The position numbers and the translations under genes were made by a program. Of a DNA stretch of 64,000 nt, positions 1 to 9,850 are shown in pieces (the first letter of the stretch is position 1; each line of letters starts with the position of its first letter). The DNA is from Vanessa cardui (Eukaryota > Arthropoda > Insecta > Lepidoptera > Nymphalidae). Location of the stretch: contig NC_061124.1 of the NCBI RefSeq assembly GCF_905220365.1, positions 11,906,501 through 11,970,500 of the forward strand, given 5' to 3'. The notes under the pieces are model-generated. The model had not been told where the DNA came from. It made no database searches and worked only from the letters and a program-made list of their open reading frames with translations.

Positions 1-465
1 ATTTAACTCGATTCTTGATTTAATCGATTATATCAATCCTTAAGTTACCACCGGTTTTCGTTACAGACGAACTAGCAAGAAAGTTGATCTTCCTTTCCGT
101 TCCTTTTGACAGAGAGTGGTGGCAAAATATGATCATCATTTCTCAGTTCCACCAGTTCTCTTAACCATTGAAGAGAATAAACAGGGTGTATGTTTTGGAA
201 ATGTTTTGCACTATTATTTTGAGGCCCAAGTTTCAACAACAAAGAGTTCAGATGTATTATTTGATATTATAGGCGCTTGTTTTCCAGCATTTACCGTTAC
301 AACTTTCGCCTTTAATATCCTTTCCATGAAACATGATAAGCTTAAATATGAGCTTTAAACATATTTACTGGTGAAAATAAATTAATTTTACTAATATTAT
401 TTTATTAAATTTGAAAATTTTCGATGATTGGATATTTCTTACTTAGCCAAAACAAAACAGCCTGT
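1..465. other. Unassigned A+T-rich sequence
   Basis: No repeat family shared with the rest of the window and no convincing coding sequence. An 80-codon frame at 116-358 has no recognisable domain and no splice or start context that would support it. Confidence 0.4.
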
Positions 466-469
466 ATTC

Positions 470-690
470 TCCCACTGCTGTCTAGTGGCTTGATATCAGG
501 CCATAGATCTCGAATTTTTGGGTTCAGTCCCCAGGTCGGGCCATTAAATATAGTTGAACTTTTCTTTCTTGGAAAGCACGAAAAGTCGTTGGTCCTTCTC
601 CTTAATTTATAGTCATATCCGATTTTTGTCCATGATTTTTGTCTATGAGCGTGTCCGAATAAAATAAATAGGGGTACATAATATGCCCTG
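470..690 (+). repeat. S3 repeat (SINE-like, B-box-bearing)
   Basis: Shares an ordered set of blocks with copies at 20550-20800 (+) and 48490-48805 (-): CATAGATCTC, then GGGTTCAGTCCCCAGGTC (close to a tRNA B box), then GGAAAGCACGAAAAG followed by a 'GTTGGTCCT'-like block and 'GTGTCCGA'. The B-box-like element near the start suggests tRNA ancestry. No TSD is visible and the copy is old. Confidence 0.5.
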
Positions 691-777
691 CTGTTTTGGC
701 TGGCCTTTCTGAAATTTCTGTCGTGTTCTAGTGGCGCTCATCATCATCATTAATAAAGTATTATGTAATGTAATGTA

Positions 778-1056
778 ACAGCTCGTAAATTTTCCACTGT
801 TGGGTTAATGCCTCGTCTTCTATTATGGAGAGGGTTTGGAACATATTCCACCACGCTGTTCCAATGCGGGTTGGTGGAAATTAGACACATGTAGGTTTCC
901 TCACGATATTTTCCTTCAACGCCAAGCACCACCACCGAGCTCAAGATGAATTATAAACACAACATATATATATATATATAGGGGTGCTTGCCTGGGTTTG
1001 GTTCCGAAATCATCGGTTAAGATGCAGGTGTTCTAACCACTAGGCCATCTTAGCTC
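778..1056 (-). mobile_element. S1 SINE, near full length
   Basis: Read on the minus strand, it begins with the tRNA-like head (GAGCTAAGATGGCC, B box degraded to GGAACCAAACCC), then the 'CTCGGTGGTGG' and 'GGAAACCTACATGTG' blocks, then 'GGAACAGCGTGGTGG' and 'CCACTGTTGGG'-type 3' part. A TATATATA run inside it is expanded to about nine TA units (963-980). No clear TSD. Confidence 0.8.
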
Positions 1057-1059
1057 GTA

Positions 1060-1420
1060 TATATTATTAAACCAGTATTATTTATATGTACTTACTTTTA
1101 AACAAACGTATCTTTAGCAAGCGTTTGTTTAAAGACTTGTTTGTTCCGTGTCATTAATTCTGGGAAGAACCGACGAGTAGCGTTCTTTTAGAAAACATCT
1201 CAGGACATATATTGAAAGAGTTAAATTTTAATATCCTGCTAGAAATACTGAGATAATATTACCAAACATATGAGTTTTAATCTTGCAAAGAATAATGTTT
1301 GTACTCGTATATATAAAGACTTTGTACGTTAAATAAATATTTTACCTACTGGATATTATGTTTATGTTTTAAAATATTTTTAAAATATATTCCTATTAAT
1401 CAGACAATTCTTTGCTTGGT
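1060..1420. other. Unassigned sequence
   Basis: Degenerate A+T-rich sequence. A 'GGGAAGAACCGACGAGTAG' stretch near 1161 is reminiscent of the LT LINE tail but too short to assign. Confidence 0.35.
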
Positions 1421-1422
1421 GG

Positions 1423-1612
1423 TAGGGCTCTGTAGGGCCTACTGCAATGTAGCAGAACTTAGTATTGTGTTCCGGTTAGAAGGGTGGTAGGGCCAGTGTT
1501 ATTAAAGATACAAGGGATGTTACATTTTAGTTCCTAAGATGGTGGCGCATTGGTCATATCAGGAATGTCTATATGCAGAGGTCACCATTTACCGTCGTGT
1601 GACTCACTTAAA
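1423..1612 (+). repeat. REP repeat, degraded copy
   Basis: Contains GGTGGTAGGGCTCTGTAGG, GTGTTCCGGTTAGAAGG, 'ACAAGGGATGTTACATTTTAG' in shortened form and GGTGGCGCATTG in the same order as the full REP copies at 3372-3650 and 7676-7955. The 3' end and A tail are missing. Confidence 0.65.
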
Positions 1613-1767
1613 ATATTTGACGTCTAACTGTGATACTTAAAATATTCTTGATTAAATAAATATTAAGTATTCATCATTCTCCAAAAAATAGTTAATATCA
1701 GCGCTAATTGTATGCACATTAAATACAATAAATACAATAAAATAATCATTATCTTATTATTAATAAT

Positions 1768-1945
1768 ATCAGTGGTTTGTATACCGGTTTTCATGGGTAC
1801 GCCACTCCGAGGTCTCTGGTTCGATTCCAGGCCGAGTCGATGTAGGTTATCATTAGTTTTCTATGTTATCTTGGGTCTGTATGTTTGTGGTAACGTCGTT
1901 ACTTCTGATTTTCCATAACACAAGTGCTTTATAAGTGCTAAATAT
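1768..1945 (+). mobile_element. S2 SINE, 5'-truncated
   Basis: Starts inside the tRNA-like head (GGTTTGTATACCGG), followed by GGGTACGCCACTCCGAGG, the B box GGTTCGATTCC, GCCGAGTCGATGTAGG and the body blocks CTTGGGTCTG, GTCGTTACTTCTGATTTTCC and CACAAGTGCTT. The same order is seen at 9966-10200 and 48826-49037. The 5' GACGACCTCC block is lost. Confidence 0.75.
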
Positions 1946-1949
1946 ACAT

Positions 1950-2990
1950 AATTATTATGTTTAATTAATTTCCCTCTTTTTACACCTTAATAGTATATAC
2001 AACTAACTACATCTATAAATATCACGGTCAATTTAAATATTCACAATTTCAGTTATTAATAAAATAATTACCGAGTGACTTGGTACTTAATTGGCGGTTT
2101 GTCGAGTAACTTCATCTGGTACTTTTGAAGTCCTATGCCAACGTATCATAAAAATCACCTTATCAATTTCCATGTTTATAATTAAACTATGAATGATTTG
2201 TACGACAGTACGTATAAAATACGCTATAAAAATTTTATTCAGGAAATCCCAGACAATCTTTACTACAGTTGGTATAATTTAAATCTGACAGCAAAACGTT
2301 GAAATATTTATCTGTATATAATAATAGAACACGCTGTATAATAATAGACTAAGCTACTGTTCGGAATTTGCTAACAGGTATCATCAGTAAGCCTCGTTGA
2401 TATATTGTTTACATCGACTTTTGAGCAACGATAATACCAATCTTGTCACAGTCCGTCACAAACATATTAACATTGGAAATCAGTGTTGGATTCCAAGTTG
2501 GGCGTTGGAACCAAAGTTGGAAGCTAAAACTGACGATTGTGATTCATCATTATTGCAGACATTATATTGATGTGTAACATCTAACAAATATGAAACAGGA
2601 AGCCGGGTAAGAACGCGCTATGATGGATGTGCAAGAGTTGGTTGTCCCACGGCGCCAATCCATATAATATTAATGTTACTTATTAACAAGATGAGACGTC
2701 AGATGCTACTGATGATATGCGCCCCCTGTAACGCTCTTTATTTTCTTAATTTATTTTATTTAAACCTATACTATACAGACAGACAGAGTTATATGTATGT
2801 ATATATATTATTGGAAATAGAATTACGAAATGGTATTTTTTAAATATTTCAATGGCGGCCAACAGTCATTTTTATTCTATGACAGGCAAATCGCTAAATA
2901 TTCTGACAGCTAAGCGAATGGACGATCATCGCCAACCAGTCGTCCTTATATATCCCGTCACAGTGTGCTATTTGTGATTTTAATTTTCTT
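1950..2990. other. Unassigned A+T-rich sequence
   Basis: No family member recognised. A short run of 'GACAGACAGACAG' near 2777 resembles the subterminal part of Helitron-like repeats but has no ends. No coding sequence is supported. Confidence 0.35.
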
Positions 2991-2994
2991 CCAT

Positions 2995-3170
2995 ATATAT
3001 ACATATAACTATGTCTGTCTGTCGCTCTCTCTTTCAGGAGGAAACCAATGAACCGAATTCGATGAAATTTGGTTTGAAGCATATTTCAACTTCAAGAAAG
3101 AACATAGTCTACATTTTTTGCCTAACAAATGATAACCATTCCCTAAAACGTGAGCAAAGCTGGTGTGACA
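2995..3170 (+). mobile_element. HL1 Helitron-like fragment
   Basis: Blocks ATGTCTGTCTGTCGCTC, AACCGAATTCGATGAAATTT, GAACATAGTCTAC, TTTTTTGCCTAACAAATGA and CCTAAAACGTGAGCAAAGC match HL1 copies at 25525-25672, 57914-58098 and the split copy at 44063/47613. It shows the uninterrupted T-run that is the insertion point of the FB palindrome in the split copy. Both ends are degraded. Confidence 0.55.
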
Positions 3171-3371
3171 ATCAGTAATTTATATTTTTTTATTAGCCCG
3201 ACCTTGGAATACTTACTATGATTATGGGTTCAAGTCCGGCCAAACATCACTGATTTTTTTACGTGTTTAATTTGGTTTCATTATTCATCTCGTGTTCAAA
3301 AAACTACATGGGGAAGTGTGTTGGAATAAGATTCTAACTTTTGCCGTAGAGGACTTAGTAGAACTTTTCTT

Positions 3372-3650
3372 CATGGTAGGGCTTTGTGCCCGCCTGGGTA
3401 GGTACCACCCACTCATCAGATGTTCTACCGCTAAACAACAGTATGCAGTATTGTTGTGTTCCGGTTTGAAGGGTGAGTGAGCCGGTGTAACTACAGGCAC
3501 AAGGGACATAGCATCTTAGTTCCCAAGGTTGGTTGCGCAATGTAAGGAATAGTTAATATTTCTTATAGCGTCATTGTCTATGGGTGATGGTGATCACTTA
3601 CTATCAGGTGACTCATATGCTCTTCCGCCAACTTATTCTATAACAAAAAA
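3372..3650 (+). repeat. REP repeat, full length
   Basis: Starts GGTAGGGCTTTGTGC, passes GGTAGGTACCACCCACTCAT, GTGTTCCGGTTTGAAGGG, GGCACAAGGGACATAGCA, and ends CCGCCAACTTATTCTATAAC then an A run. Constant ends over ~290 bp in several copies and a terminal A run suggest an independently mobile retroposed unit. Its class is unknown: no tRNA-like A/B boxes or protein frame are conserved. Confidence 0.8.
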
Positions 3651-4013
3651 ATCCTAGTTACCTAATGATATGTTATGTACTCTTCTCGTATATGACGTCA
3701 TAGAAGTTATTTAATAAATAGGAAAAACAATTGACACGTGTACGAGCACGCGTGTGAATTCAAACTTCCATCGTTTATAAATACTTTTCACGTTGGCCCC
3801 ATCTCAAATCACGCCAACAATGTTACCGGAGTTATCTGTTACGTATAGGTTCAGTGATTTAATTTATTGTTCACCAGTCTGAAAGACCTTTACATTATTA
3901 ACTATTTTATACGTCCAAATGTAATTTATACTTTCAGGAACAATATTTTCATTGATAAATAATAGTATAATTGCGACGAAGAGTTTGTTTGTTTTTTGTT
4001 TAATTTTTTTGTT

Positions 4014-4182
4014 CCTTTTATGATGTCGGTAGGCGAGCGAGCTAATATGCCACCTGAAAATTTATTTTATGATATTGGTAGGCGGTCGAGCTATTGTTCG
4101 ACCTGATGGTAAGTGGTGACTACCATACATCAGAGCTGTAAGAAATTTTAAATACTCCTTACATCGCCAATGCGCCACCAAA
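4014..4182 (-). repeat. Two adjacent REP fragments
   Basis: The first (4014-4065) is a stub of the REP 3' end, TTTTATGATGTCGGTAGGCG to GCCACCTGA. The second (4066-4182) repeats TTTTATGATATTGGTAGGCG and continues through GATGGTAAGTGGTGAC, CTGTAAGAAAT, CCTTACATCGCCAATGCG to the GCCACCAA block. Either two insertions or an internal duplication of the 3' end. Confidence 0.6.
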
Positions 4183-4189
4183 CAGAAGT

Positions 4190-5222
4190 GTATTCTGATG
4201 ATGATTCTACAATAAAACTAGTCTATGTAGATAGCATTTGGCGTGTAAGGATATTTCTGTATAGTTAAGTGTCTGTACTTTGTTTATGCATTCATTGAAT
4301 ACAATACTTATCAATATTTAAGTATATGTATCTATATATATATGTGTATCAATATTACAGTATATTAAAATCAGCGATAATAGCGCAATGGTATACGGCC
4401 TCAGTTTCTAAAAAGTTCCAGCATAGATGCTTTCCCTGTGGGCTATTATCGTCCCCACTCCAAACACTAATTAGGCTTCGATTATTATTAATTAATTTCG
4501 GGTATTATTACTATCTTTTTTTTTTAAATGGCAACCTTTCTAATTAAATTTACTAAATGAACCAATGACTTAATTTCGGTATAATTTAGTATGTATTTAC
4601 CATTTATAACTTATTAAATTCAACTTACTGTCTCACTAACAGAATACGTTTAAAGTGTATCTGTACAGTGTATTTTTTTTATTTTGATTTTTCAAACGAC
4701 CATAAATACTTTGATTTATTAACATGTTTTTAACTATAGAGTTGTTTAAATGCTACTTGCCTAAAATAATTCTTGATTTTCAATAAGTTCTTTTTTTAGA
4801 AATGTTGATTTGAATACTGTAATTGTATAAGGGTAAACGGCACAAGTCGGCCTATTTTAATAGGCCTGGATTGGTGACAAAAAGCTTTACAAATGTTACT
4901 CGAAATTGGAATAAAAACGAAGATCAAAAGGAAAGACTGGCAACACATTATGTCTGTTTCAGTCACGAAAAAAAAATCAAATATAATAACGACGTTATAA
5001 CAAAAATATTTTGCGTTTTATTTCAAATATATTTTATCATATTTTTACGACAACATTCATAAAACTATAAATTACCGAAACGTTAACGTTAAAATAGTAC
5101 ACCGGAATTTGTGATGATAAACTGCCGGATTCATAATAATGTTTATTTAAATATTGTATAGTCGGTATACATTCCGACTTTACTTGAAATTTTAAGACTT
5201 ACGCTTTTCTTATTTTATTTTT
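4190..5222. other. Unassigned A+T-rich sequence
   Basis: No gene supported. At 4848-4885 a short palindromic motif GGCCTATTTTAATAGGCC plus TGGATTGGTGAC resembles a segment of the HL3 relic near 35240, so this may be an eroded Helitron-like fragment. Confidence 0.3.
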
Positions 5223-5224
5223 GA

Positions 5225-5492
5225 ATAGCGACCCGGCTTCACACGGGTGCAATGCTGATACTGAATATACCACAGAATCACTAACAACGTTCACAGCTTT
5301 TTTTTACATTAGACAATACATGTCCCTGCGTTTTAAATCTGTAATTATTTACGACATCTCCTTACAAACCTTTCAAACAATTAGTGTTTCTTTAATGTAT
5401 TGTGCATGTATTCTACGCAAAGATCTTCCTCTTGAATCAATCTATCTATTGAAAAAAAACTATCAAAAACCGTTGTGTAATTTTAAAAATCA
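5225..5492 (-). mobile_element. HL2 Helitron-like element, cut by an LT insertion
   Basis: On + it reads AGCGACCCGGCTTCACACGG, GTGCAATGCTGATACTGAA, ACGACATC, TTAGTGTTTCTTTA, TTGAATCAATCTATCTATT, then CCGTTGTGTAATTTTAAA, where it stops and the LT tail begins. This order is shared with 8330-8560, 53017-53203 and the copies inside FB. Read on minus it ends in the GC-rich 'GGGTCGCTA' terminus. The remainder beyond the LT insertion is not found. Confidence 0.65.
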
Positions 5493-5609
5493 AAATATTC
5501 TTTATTCAACTTGGCTTCTACAATCACTTTTGAATCGTCATTTTACAATTAAGTGAAGCTACCACCGGTTCGGAAAGTAGATTCAACCGAGAAGAACCAG
5601 AAAGAAAAA

Positions 5610-6220
5610 ATGAAAAAAAAATTAAAAATAGTTTATTCTTTATCAAATTGTACATAGCAAATAAAGGTTGGGACCCTCTAGTGAGTATAATATAATACTC
5701 GTGACAGAAGGACCCGCTCTTCCGTAACATACAATTCTGTCCATGTTCTTAATAAGAATAAACAATATCTTACTATATACTAAAACTCACAATCAGTAGG
5801 TAAACTAACATTATATCAAAATACTTGTGTGTATGTGTGCGTGCGCGTGTGTGTAGGTGGGTGTATGTGTAGATTACAGTAGATTAGATTATGTTTTATG
5901 AAACAGAATTAATTCGGTGTCATCGTAGGTTTTTGTTTTTAACCATTCAAATAATTTCTGTTTGACGTTAAAATACTGTTCGGGATATATTATGTTTAGA
6001 ATTTTATTAATTTTATTATAAAGGTAGGCAGAACGTGTTATATATTGGTTGCTAGCAAAAGTAGTCTTAGCACTATACGTTTCAGCAATTCTATATTTTA
6101 TTCTTCTGTTTAATGAACTGGATTTAATGAATTTTAATGATTTATGAGCTTTAAGAATGATACGTTGGATATACAATTGTCTGACAGTCAGTATCTGGCT
6201 CATTGAATATAGCGTGTCCG
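5610..6220 (-). mobile_element. 5'-truncated LINE inserted into the LT copy
   Basis: The minus strand carries the last ~104 codons of a LINE ORF2-like frame (5889-6203), ~280 bp of 3' UTR and a poorly delimited A/T-rich 3' end near 5610-5640. GAGAAG...AAAGAAA occurs on both sides (5585-5605 and 6213-6226), consistent with an eroded target-site duplication. The 5' end is truncated, as is usual for LINE copies. The clade cannot be fixed from this piece. Confidence 0.55.
5889..6203 (-). pseudogene. LINE reverse-transcriptase C-terminal remnant
   Basis: A frame of 104 codons on the minus strand. The last half has the arrangement usual at the end of Jockey/CR1-type LINE ORF2 proteins: an arginine-rich stretch (SLNRRIKYRIAET), 'TRSAYLYNKI', then a lysine-rich helix 'NVKQKLFEWLK' just before the stop. 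The catalytic RT domain and endonuclease are absent because the copy is 5'-truncated, so the ATG is only an internal methionine and no function is expected. Assignment rests on pattern recognition, not a database match. Confidence 0.5.
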
Positions 6221-6334
6221 TTGAGAAGCGAAAGAAACACAGTAGTTACTCTTTTTCAACGTTTAAAAAATACAAATTCATGTTAGTTAATACAATTATT
6301 TAATTTAATATATCCTGATTGGAAGTCAACAGTT

Positions 6335-6853
6335 ATTATTAACTCCACGCTTTTTTATCATCTATAAAATCTTGTATCGAATAATATTCTTTTTTTTACC
6401 AATGTAAAGATCTAAACATATACAGGGATAGAAATCGGTAAGGGACTACGTTTCATACTATGTTAAGATACAGTAAAGCAACTCATAGCGACCCCGACTC
6501 GTATATAACTAGGTGATCAGTAGAAGAGTTCGTTGAAGATGCAAATAATACTTTAAAAAAAAGTAATTCATTTAAGTGTGTTGATTGTATTGATAAAGAG
6601 AGATGAACTTTTAATTTTATTAAACGTTTAGACTTTGTCCGATGGTGCCGAGCTATAAGTGAGACAAATTTTAACATTCATTGAATCGATAACGACTCAT
6701 TCGAATTTAAATTCACCTAATAGTAGATTTTGCTCTATCTCTAGATTATTTTCTTAATTATGGTATCTTGTGTCTGAAACGATTCTCAAAATTTGCTTAC
6801 TACGTTTGCATAAACCTACTTCTGAAATTATCTGCCGAACCCTTTAAATATGA
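6335..6853. other. Unassigned A+T-rich sequence
   Basis: No repeat family or gene recognised. A 64-codon minus-strand frame (6483-6677) has no recognisable domain. Confidence 0.35.
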
Positions 6854-7114
6854 TAAGCTCTTGTAAGAAGCTGAGATGGTGGTTAGAACGCTTGCATCTT
6901 AACCGATGATTGCGGGTTCAAATCCAGGCAAGCACCACTATATATATGTGCTTAATTTGTGTTTATAATTCATCTCGTGCTCAGCGGTGAAGGAAACATT
7001 GTGAGGAAACCTGCATGTGCATTCCTCCAACCCACTTAATTGAAGAGGAGGCCTTATCCCAGCAGTGGGAAATTTACTGGCTGTTACTTTACTTTTTTAC
7101 TTAAGCTCTTGTAA
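6854..7114 (+). mobile_element. S1 SINE with perfect 13-bp TSD
   Basis: The SINE lies at 6867-7101: GCTGAGATGG head, B box GGTTCAAATCC, CACCACTATATATATGTGC, CTCGTGCTCAGCGGTGAAGG, GAGGAAACCTGCATGTG, CCCAGCAGTGGGAAATTTAC and the 3' GGCTGTTACTTTACTTTTT tail. It is flanked by identical TAAGCTCTTGTAA at 6854-6866 and 7102-7114, the mark of LINE-mediated retroposition. The middle is internally deleted relative to 52381-52690. Confidence 0.9.
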
Positions 7115-7254
7115 TTTTATTAGGGTTTGTCCACCAAACATTACAGTTGCTGTTGTTATAGAGCATGGTTTTGTATGTTTTAAACAGTGATAATTTTACG
7201 CAAATTATCTCATAAAAACTCGATTTGGATACATTTTGATGTATTTCATGTTGG

Positions 7255-7440
7255 ACAACAACACATACTCTGATCCCAATGTAGTAGCTAAAGCACTAGT
7301 GTTATGGAAAATTAGACGTAACGACGGTACCACAACACCCAGACCCATGACAACATAGAAATATAATGAACTTTTTCAACACTGACTAGGCCGGGAATCG
7401 AACCCATGAAAACAGGTAATTGAACCTACGGTTAATTCTA
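7255..7440 (-). mobile_element. S2 SINE, head truncated
   Basis: On + it reads ACTCTGATCCCAATGTAG, GTGTTATGGAAAATTAGA, GACGGTACCACAACACCCAG, then GGCCGGGAATCGAACCCATG, the reverse of the S2 body and B box. Most of the tRNA-like head beyond the B box is lost or diverged. Confidence 0.75.
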
Positions 7441-7647
7441 TGCAAGCTTCTATCAGTACTATGACTCACAAATTTAGTAACATAAAAGATAGCAAAACGT
7501 AATCGTGCTAAAGGAAATATAAAAATGTTTAACAGATGCTAAATAAACACAAGCTACGCAATTGGTAATAAGGTCTGCGATGTTCAGCGTTACTTTATTT
7601 CTGATTCAAATCAATTTAGTTACAACAAACAAGTTTAGTATACATTT

Positions 7648-7955
7648 TTTTTTATGGTATAGGTTGGCGGACACTCTTGGTGGGGCTTTGTGCAAGCCCG
7701 CCTGGGTAGGTACCACCCACTCATCAAATATTCTATCGCTTAACAAAAATATTGTTGTGTTCCGGTTGGAAGGGTGAGTGAGCCAGTGTAACTTCAGGCA
7801 CAAGGGACATAGCACCTTAGTTCCCAAGATTGGTGGCGCATTGACGATGTAAGGAATATTTAATATTTCTTACAGTGTCATTGTCAATGGGTGATGGCGA
7901 GCACTTACCATCAGGTGGCCCATATGCTCGTCGGCCAACCTATTCCATAAAAAAA
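7648..7955 (+). repeat. REP repeat with inverted stub of its own 3' end
   Basis: The main copy, 7676-7955, runs CTTGGTGGGGCTTTGTGC to GGCCAACCTATTCCATAAAA. Immediately upstream, 7648-7675 is the opposite-strand REP 3' terminus (TTTATGGTATAGGTTGGCGG). The pair therefore has REP 3' termini facing outward on both sides. Confidence 0.8.
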
Positions 7956-7959
7956 TTTA

Positions 7960-8325
7960 GCATTATAATTATCTCCTTTCACCTATATGAAGACATACAA
8001 GTTGGCATTCACAATCAATCATCATTGACAAAATTAAAAAGTACATTAATTCCCACTACAAAACCTTTATTCTATCTTAAATTTCGATTTAAATCTGTAG
8101 CCTCCGATCGTTCTCACGATGTAACAAAGCGCCAATACCGGACGCTTTTGGAATGCTTTGCCATCAAATATTCGTCGTTCGTTCGTTCTGAATCCATTTA
8201 ATCAATTCATCGTATTTTAAATGACATTTGCAGTACATTACATATACGTAGATTAAAGAGATATTATACAGCATGTTTACACGTGAGTTTGTAGTATAAT
8301 ACTTATTTATTTACATATAAATAGC
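7960..8325. other. Unassigned sequence
   Basis: No family recognised. The 108-codon frame starting in the upstream REP copy (7875-8201) merely reads through repeat sequence and is not supported as a gene. Confidence 0.35.
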
Positions 8326-8329
8326 GCCC

Positions 8330-8560
8330 GCCCCAGCTTCGCACGGGTGCAATACTAATACTATTTTACAATTACTACAGAATTTGCTTATTTACGACAT
8401 CATATTAGAAAATTCTAAAATTCCTTTACTATATTGTCCATGAGTCCTCTATCTATTAAAAAACAGCATCAAAATCCGTTGCGTAATTTTAAAGATGCAT
8501 GCATAGGAACCGAGAGCGGTTAGCGGCTTTGTTTTATATTACAAATTATGTAGTGATACA
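8330..8560 (-). mobile_element. HL2 Helitron-like element
   Basis: On + it reads AGCGCCCGCCCCAGCTTCGC, ACGGGTGCAATACTAATACT, TTTACGACATCATATTAG, CATCAAAATCCGTTGCGTAA, GGCTTTGTTTTATATTAC and TATGTAGTGATAC. It is nearly full length. On the minus strand the order is 'ATCACTACATA' at the 5' side and a GC-rich 3' end, as in the other HL2 copies. Confidence 0.65.
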
Positions 8561-8752
8561 CCTGTATGTTCATACATATTTACAAATATATATATGCTTG
8601 TATATTTGTAGATGTATTGAATAAATATTATTTATATATATTAAGGTTCAAGTCAGAATAATATTTAAAAAAACCCCTTTTTGTTTAAAAAGTTATCAAA
8701 GATTGTCTGGATTTGATTGTTGGAATAAAGCTTGTTAGTTATAACAACGTGA

Positions 8753-8960
8753 TTTCTTTATTGTTTGATGACTCTATATATAGATATATATAAAAATAAT
8801 ATAAAGATATTATTCATATAGATATTAGACATCACGTATATAAAATAAATACAACAGCACTTAACACAATAGACACGTTTGTACAATAAAGCAGATTTAT
8901 CGCTTAATAGCGATTTCTCCCAGACAATCTTAGGGTCAAATATTTGTAAAGAAAGAAACG
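8753..8960 (-). repeat. TT repeat (LINE-like 3' end)
   Basis: Shares TTTCTTTATTG, 'ACAATAAAGC', TTATCGCTTAATAGCGATTT and CTCCCAGACAATCTTAGGGT with 18193-18390 and 19700-19880. The GCTTAATAGC core forms a small imperfect hairpin in all three copies. A constant T-rich beginning on this strand suggests a minus-strand 3' end of a retroelement, but no protein frame is left. Confidence 0.55.
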
Positions 8961-9042
8961 AAGGAAGGTGGCGCATTGAATAATACATATCTAAATAAAT
9001 AAAAACTTCTTACATCAAAAAGACACAATAAATCTCACAATA

Positions 9043-9222
9043 CCGAGATGGCCCAATGGTTTGAAAGACGAAACGCACATGTGTGTTATTTATTACATAG
9101 AAATTCTGCCACATGTGTATTCCATCAACTCGCATTGGAACAGCGTGGTTGAATATGTTCCAAAACTTCTCCTCAAAGGGAGAGGAGGCCTCAGCCCAGC
9201 AGTGGGAAATTTACTGGCATGT
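9043..9222 (+). mobile_element. S1 SINE, internally deleted
   Basis: The head CGAGATGGCCCAATGGTT is joined almost directly to the 3' half (ATAGAAATTCTGCCACATGT, GGAACAGCGTGGTTGAATA, GGGAGAGGAGGCC, CAGCAGTGGGAAATTTACTG). The B box and the 'CTCGTGCTCGGCGG' section are missing. Confidence 0.8.
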
Positions 9223-9224
9223 AC

Positions 9225-9850
9225 ATGGCATAATAAATTGTTTTAAATTATGCTGAGTTTATAATCGAAATGATAATGTTTTCATTACGTCCGAAACAAA
9301 TTATTTGTTTTATACTACATGTCGGAATATTATTACTTTTTATAAGATGGACAGACAAATGGTAAGTGGTCACCACTGCCTGTAGCCTTTAAATGAGAAA
9401 GGAGACACCTGAGCGGTAGGGCTTCGTTGATAAGATTTTGAACGTATTCCATAACGCTGCTACAACGATGATTGGTGGTCACATATGCTGCCGGTCTTTA
9501 TCCAATGAATGCAAGTTATATTAGGTTTTGTTTAACGCTAAGTAGAGATAAATAATGAGCCGATGGCGATCACCTAGGTTAAATGTTAAATCATTAATGT
9601 TTAATATGAACGATATAATAATAAAATTCAAACAAGGAACTATTTTAATTGCAGAAGTATATTAACACAGATTTACGATCTTCACACTATTCATAATTTC
9701 TTTTGAACATAATGTAAAGTGAAAATTATAAAGATAAAAAACGAATGTTTTCGATAAACAAAGTTCAAAGCGTATGGAACAATGAACAAGATAAGAATTT
9801 CAGCAGCTGAGATTTAATTATTTGATCGCTAAACTATTTCAACAAACTGC
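9225..9850. other. Mostly unassigned; possible REP relic
   Basis: A 'GGTAAGTGGTCACCACTGCC' block near 9360 matches the minus-strand REP interior, but the surroundings are too diverged to define limits. Nothing else is recognised. Confidence 0.35.

Larger units (their letters stand above)
5493..6330 (-). mobile_element. LT LINE tail, split by a second LINE
   Basis: Left part 5493-5605 runs from the tail (AAATCAAAATATTCTTTATT) through GAATCGTCATTTTACAATT, GAAGCTACCACCGG to GAGAAGAACCAGAAAGAA. The right part resumes near 6222 with AAAGAAACACAGTAGTTACT and ends 'TGTTAGTTAATACAATT' near 6295. Uninterrupted LT copies (29257-29408) join these blocks directly. The interior is another LINE fragment (see next entries). 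Confidence 0.65.

Noticed and set aside
4370..4450. tRNA-like ATAGCGCAATGGT near 4380
   Set aside because: No matching B box at the right distance, and no second copy of the segment in the window.
6867..6930. Possible tRNA genes at the many TGGCCCAGTGG ... GGTTCAAACCC heads
   Set aside because: The heads are always joined to the same ~230-bp non-tRNA body and tail, and lack a complete cloverleaf. They are SINE heads.
7875..8201. 108-codon frame after a REP copy
   Set aside because: Starts in the REP interior, where other copies give unrelated frames; no domain.
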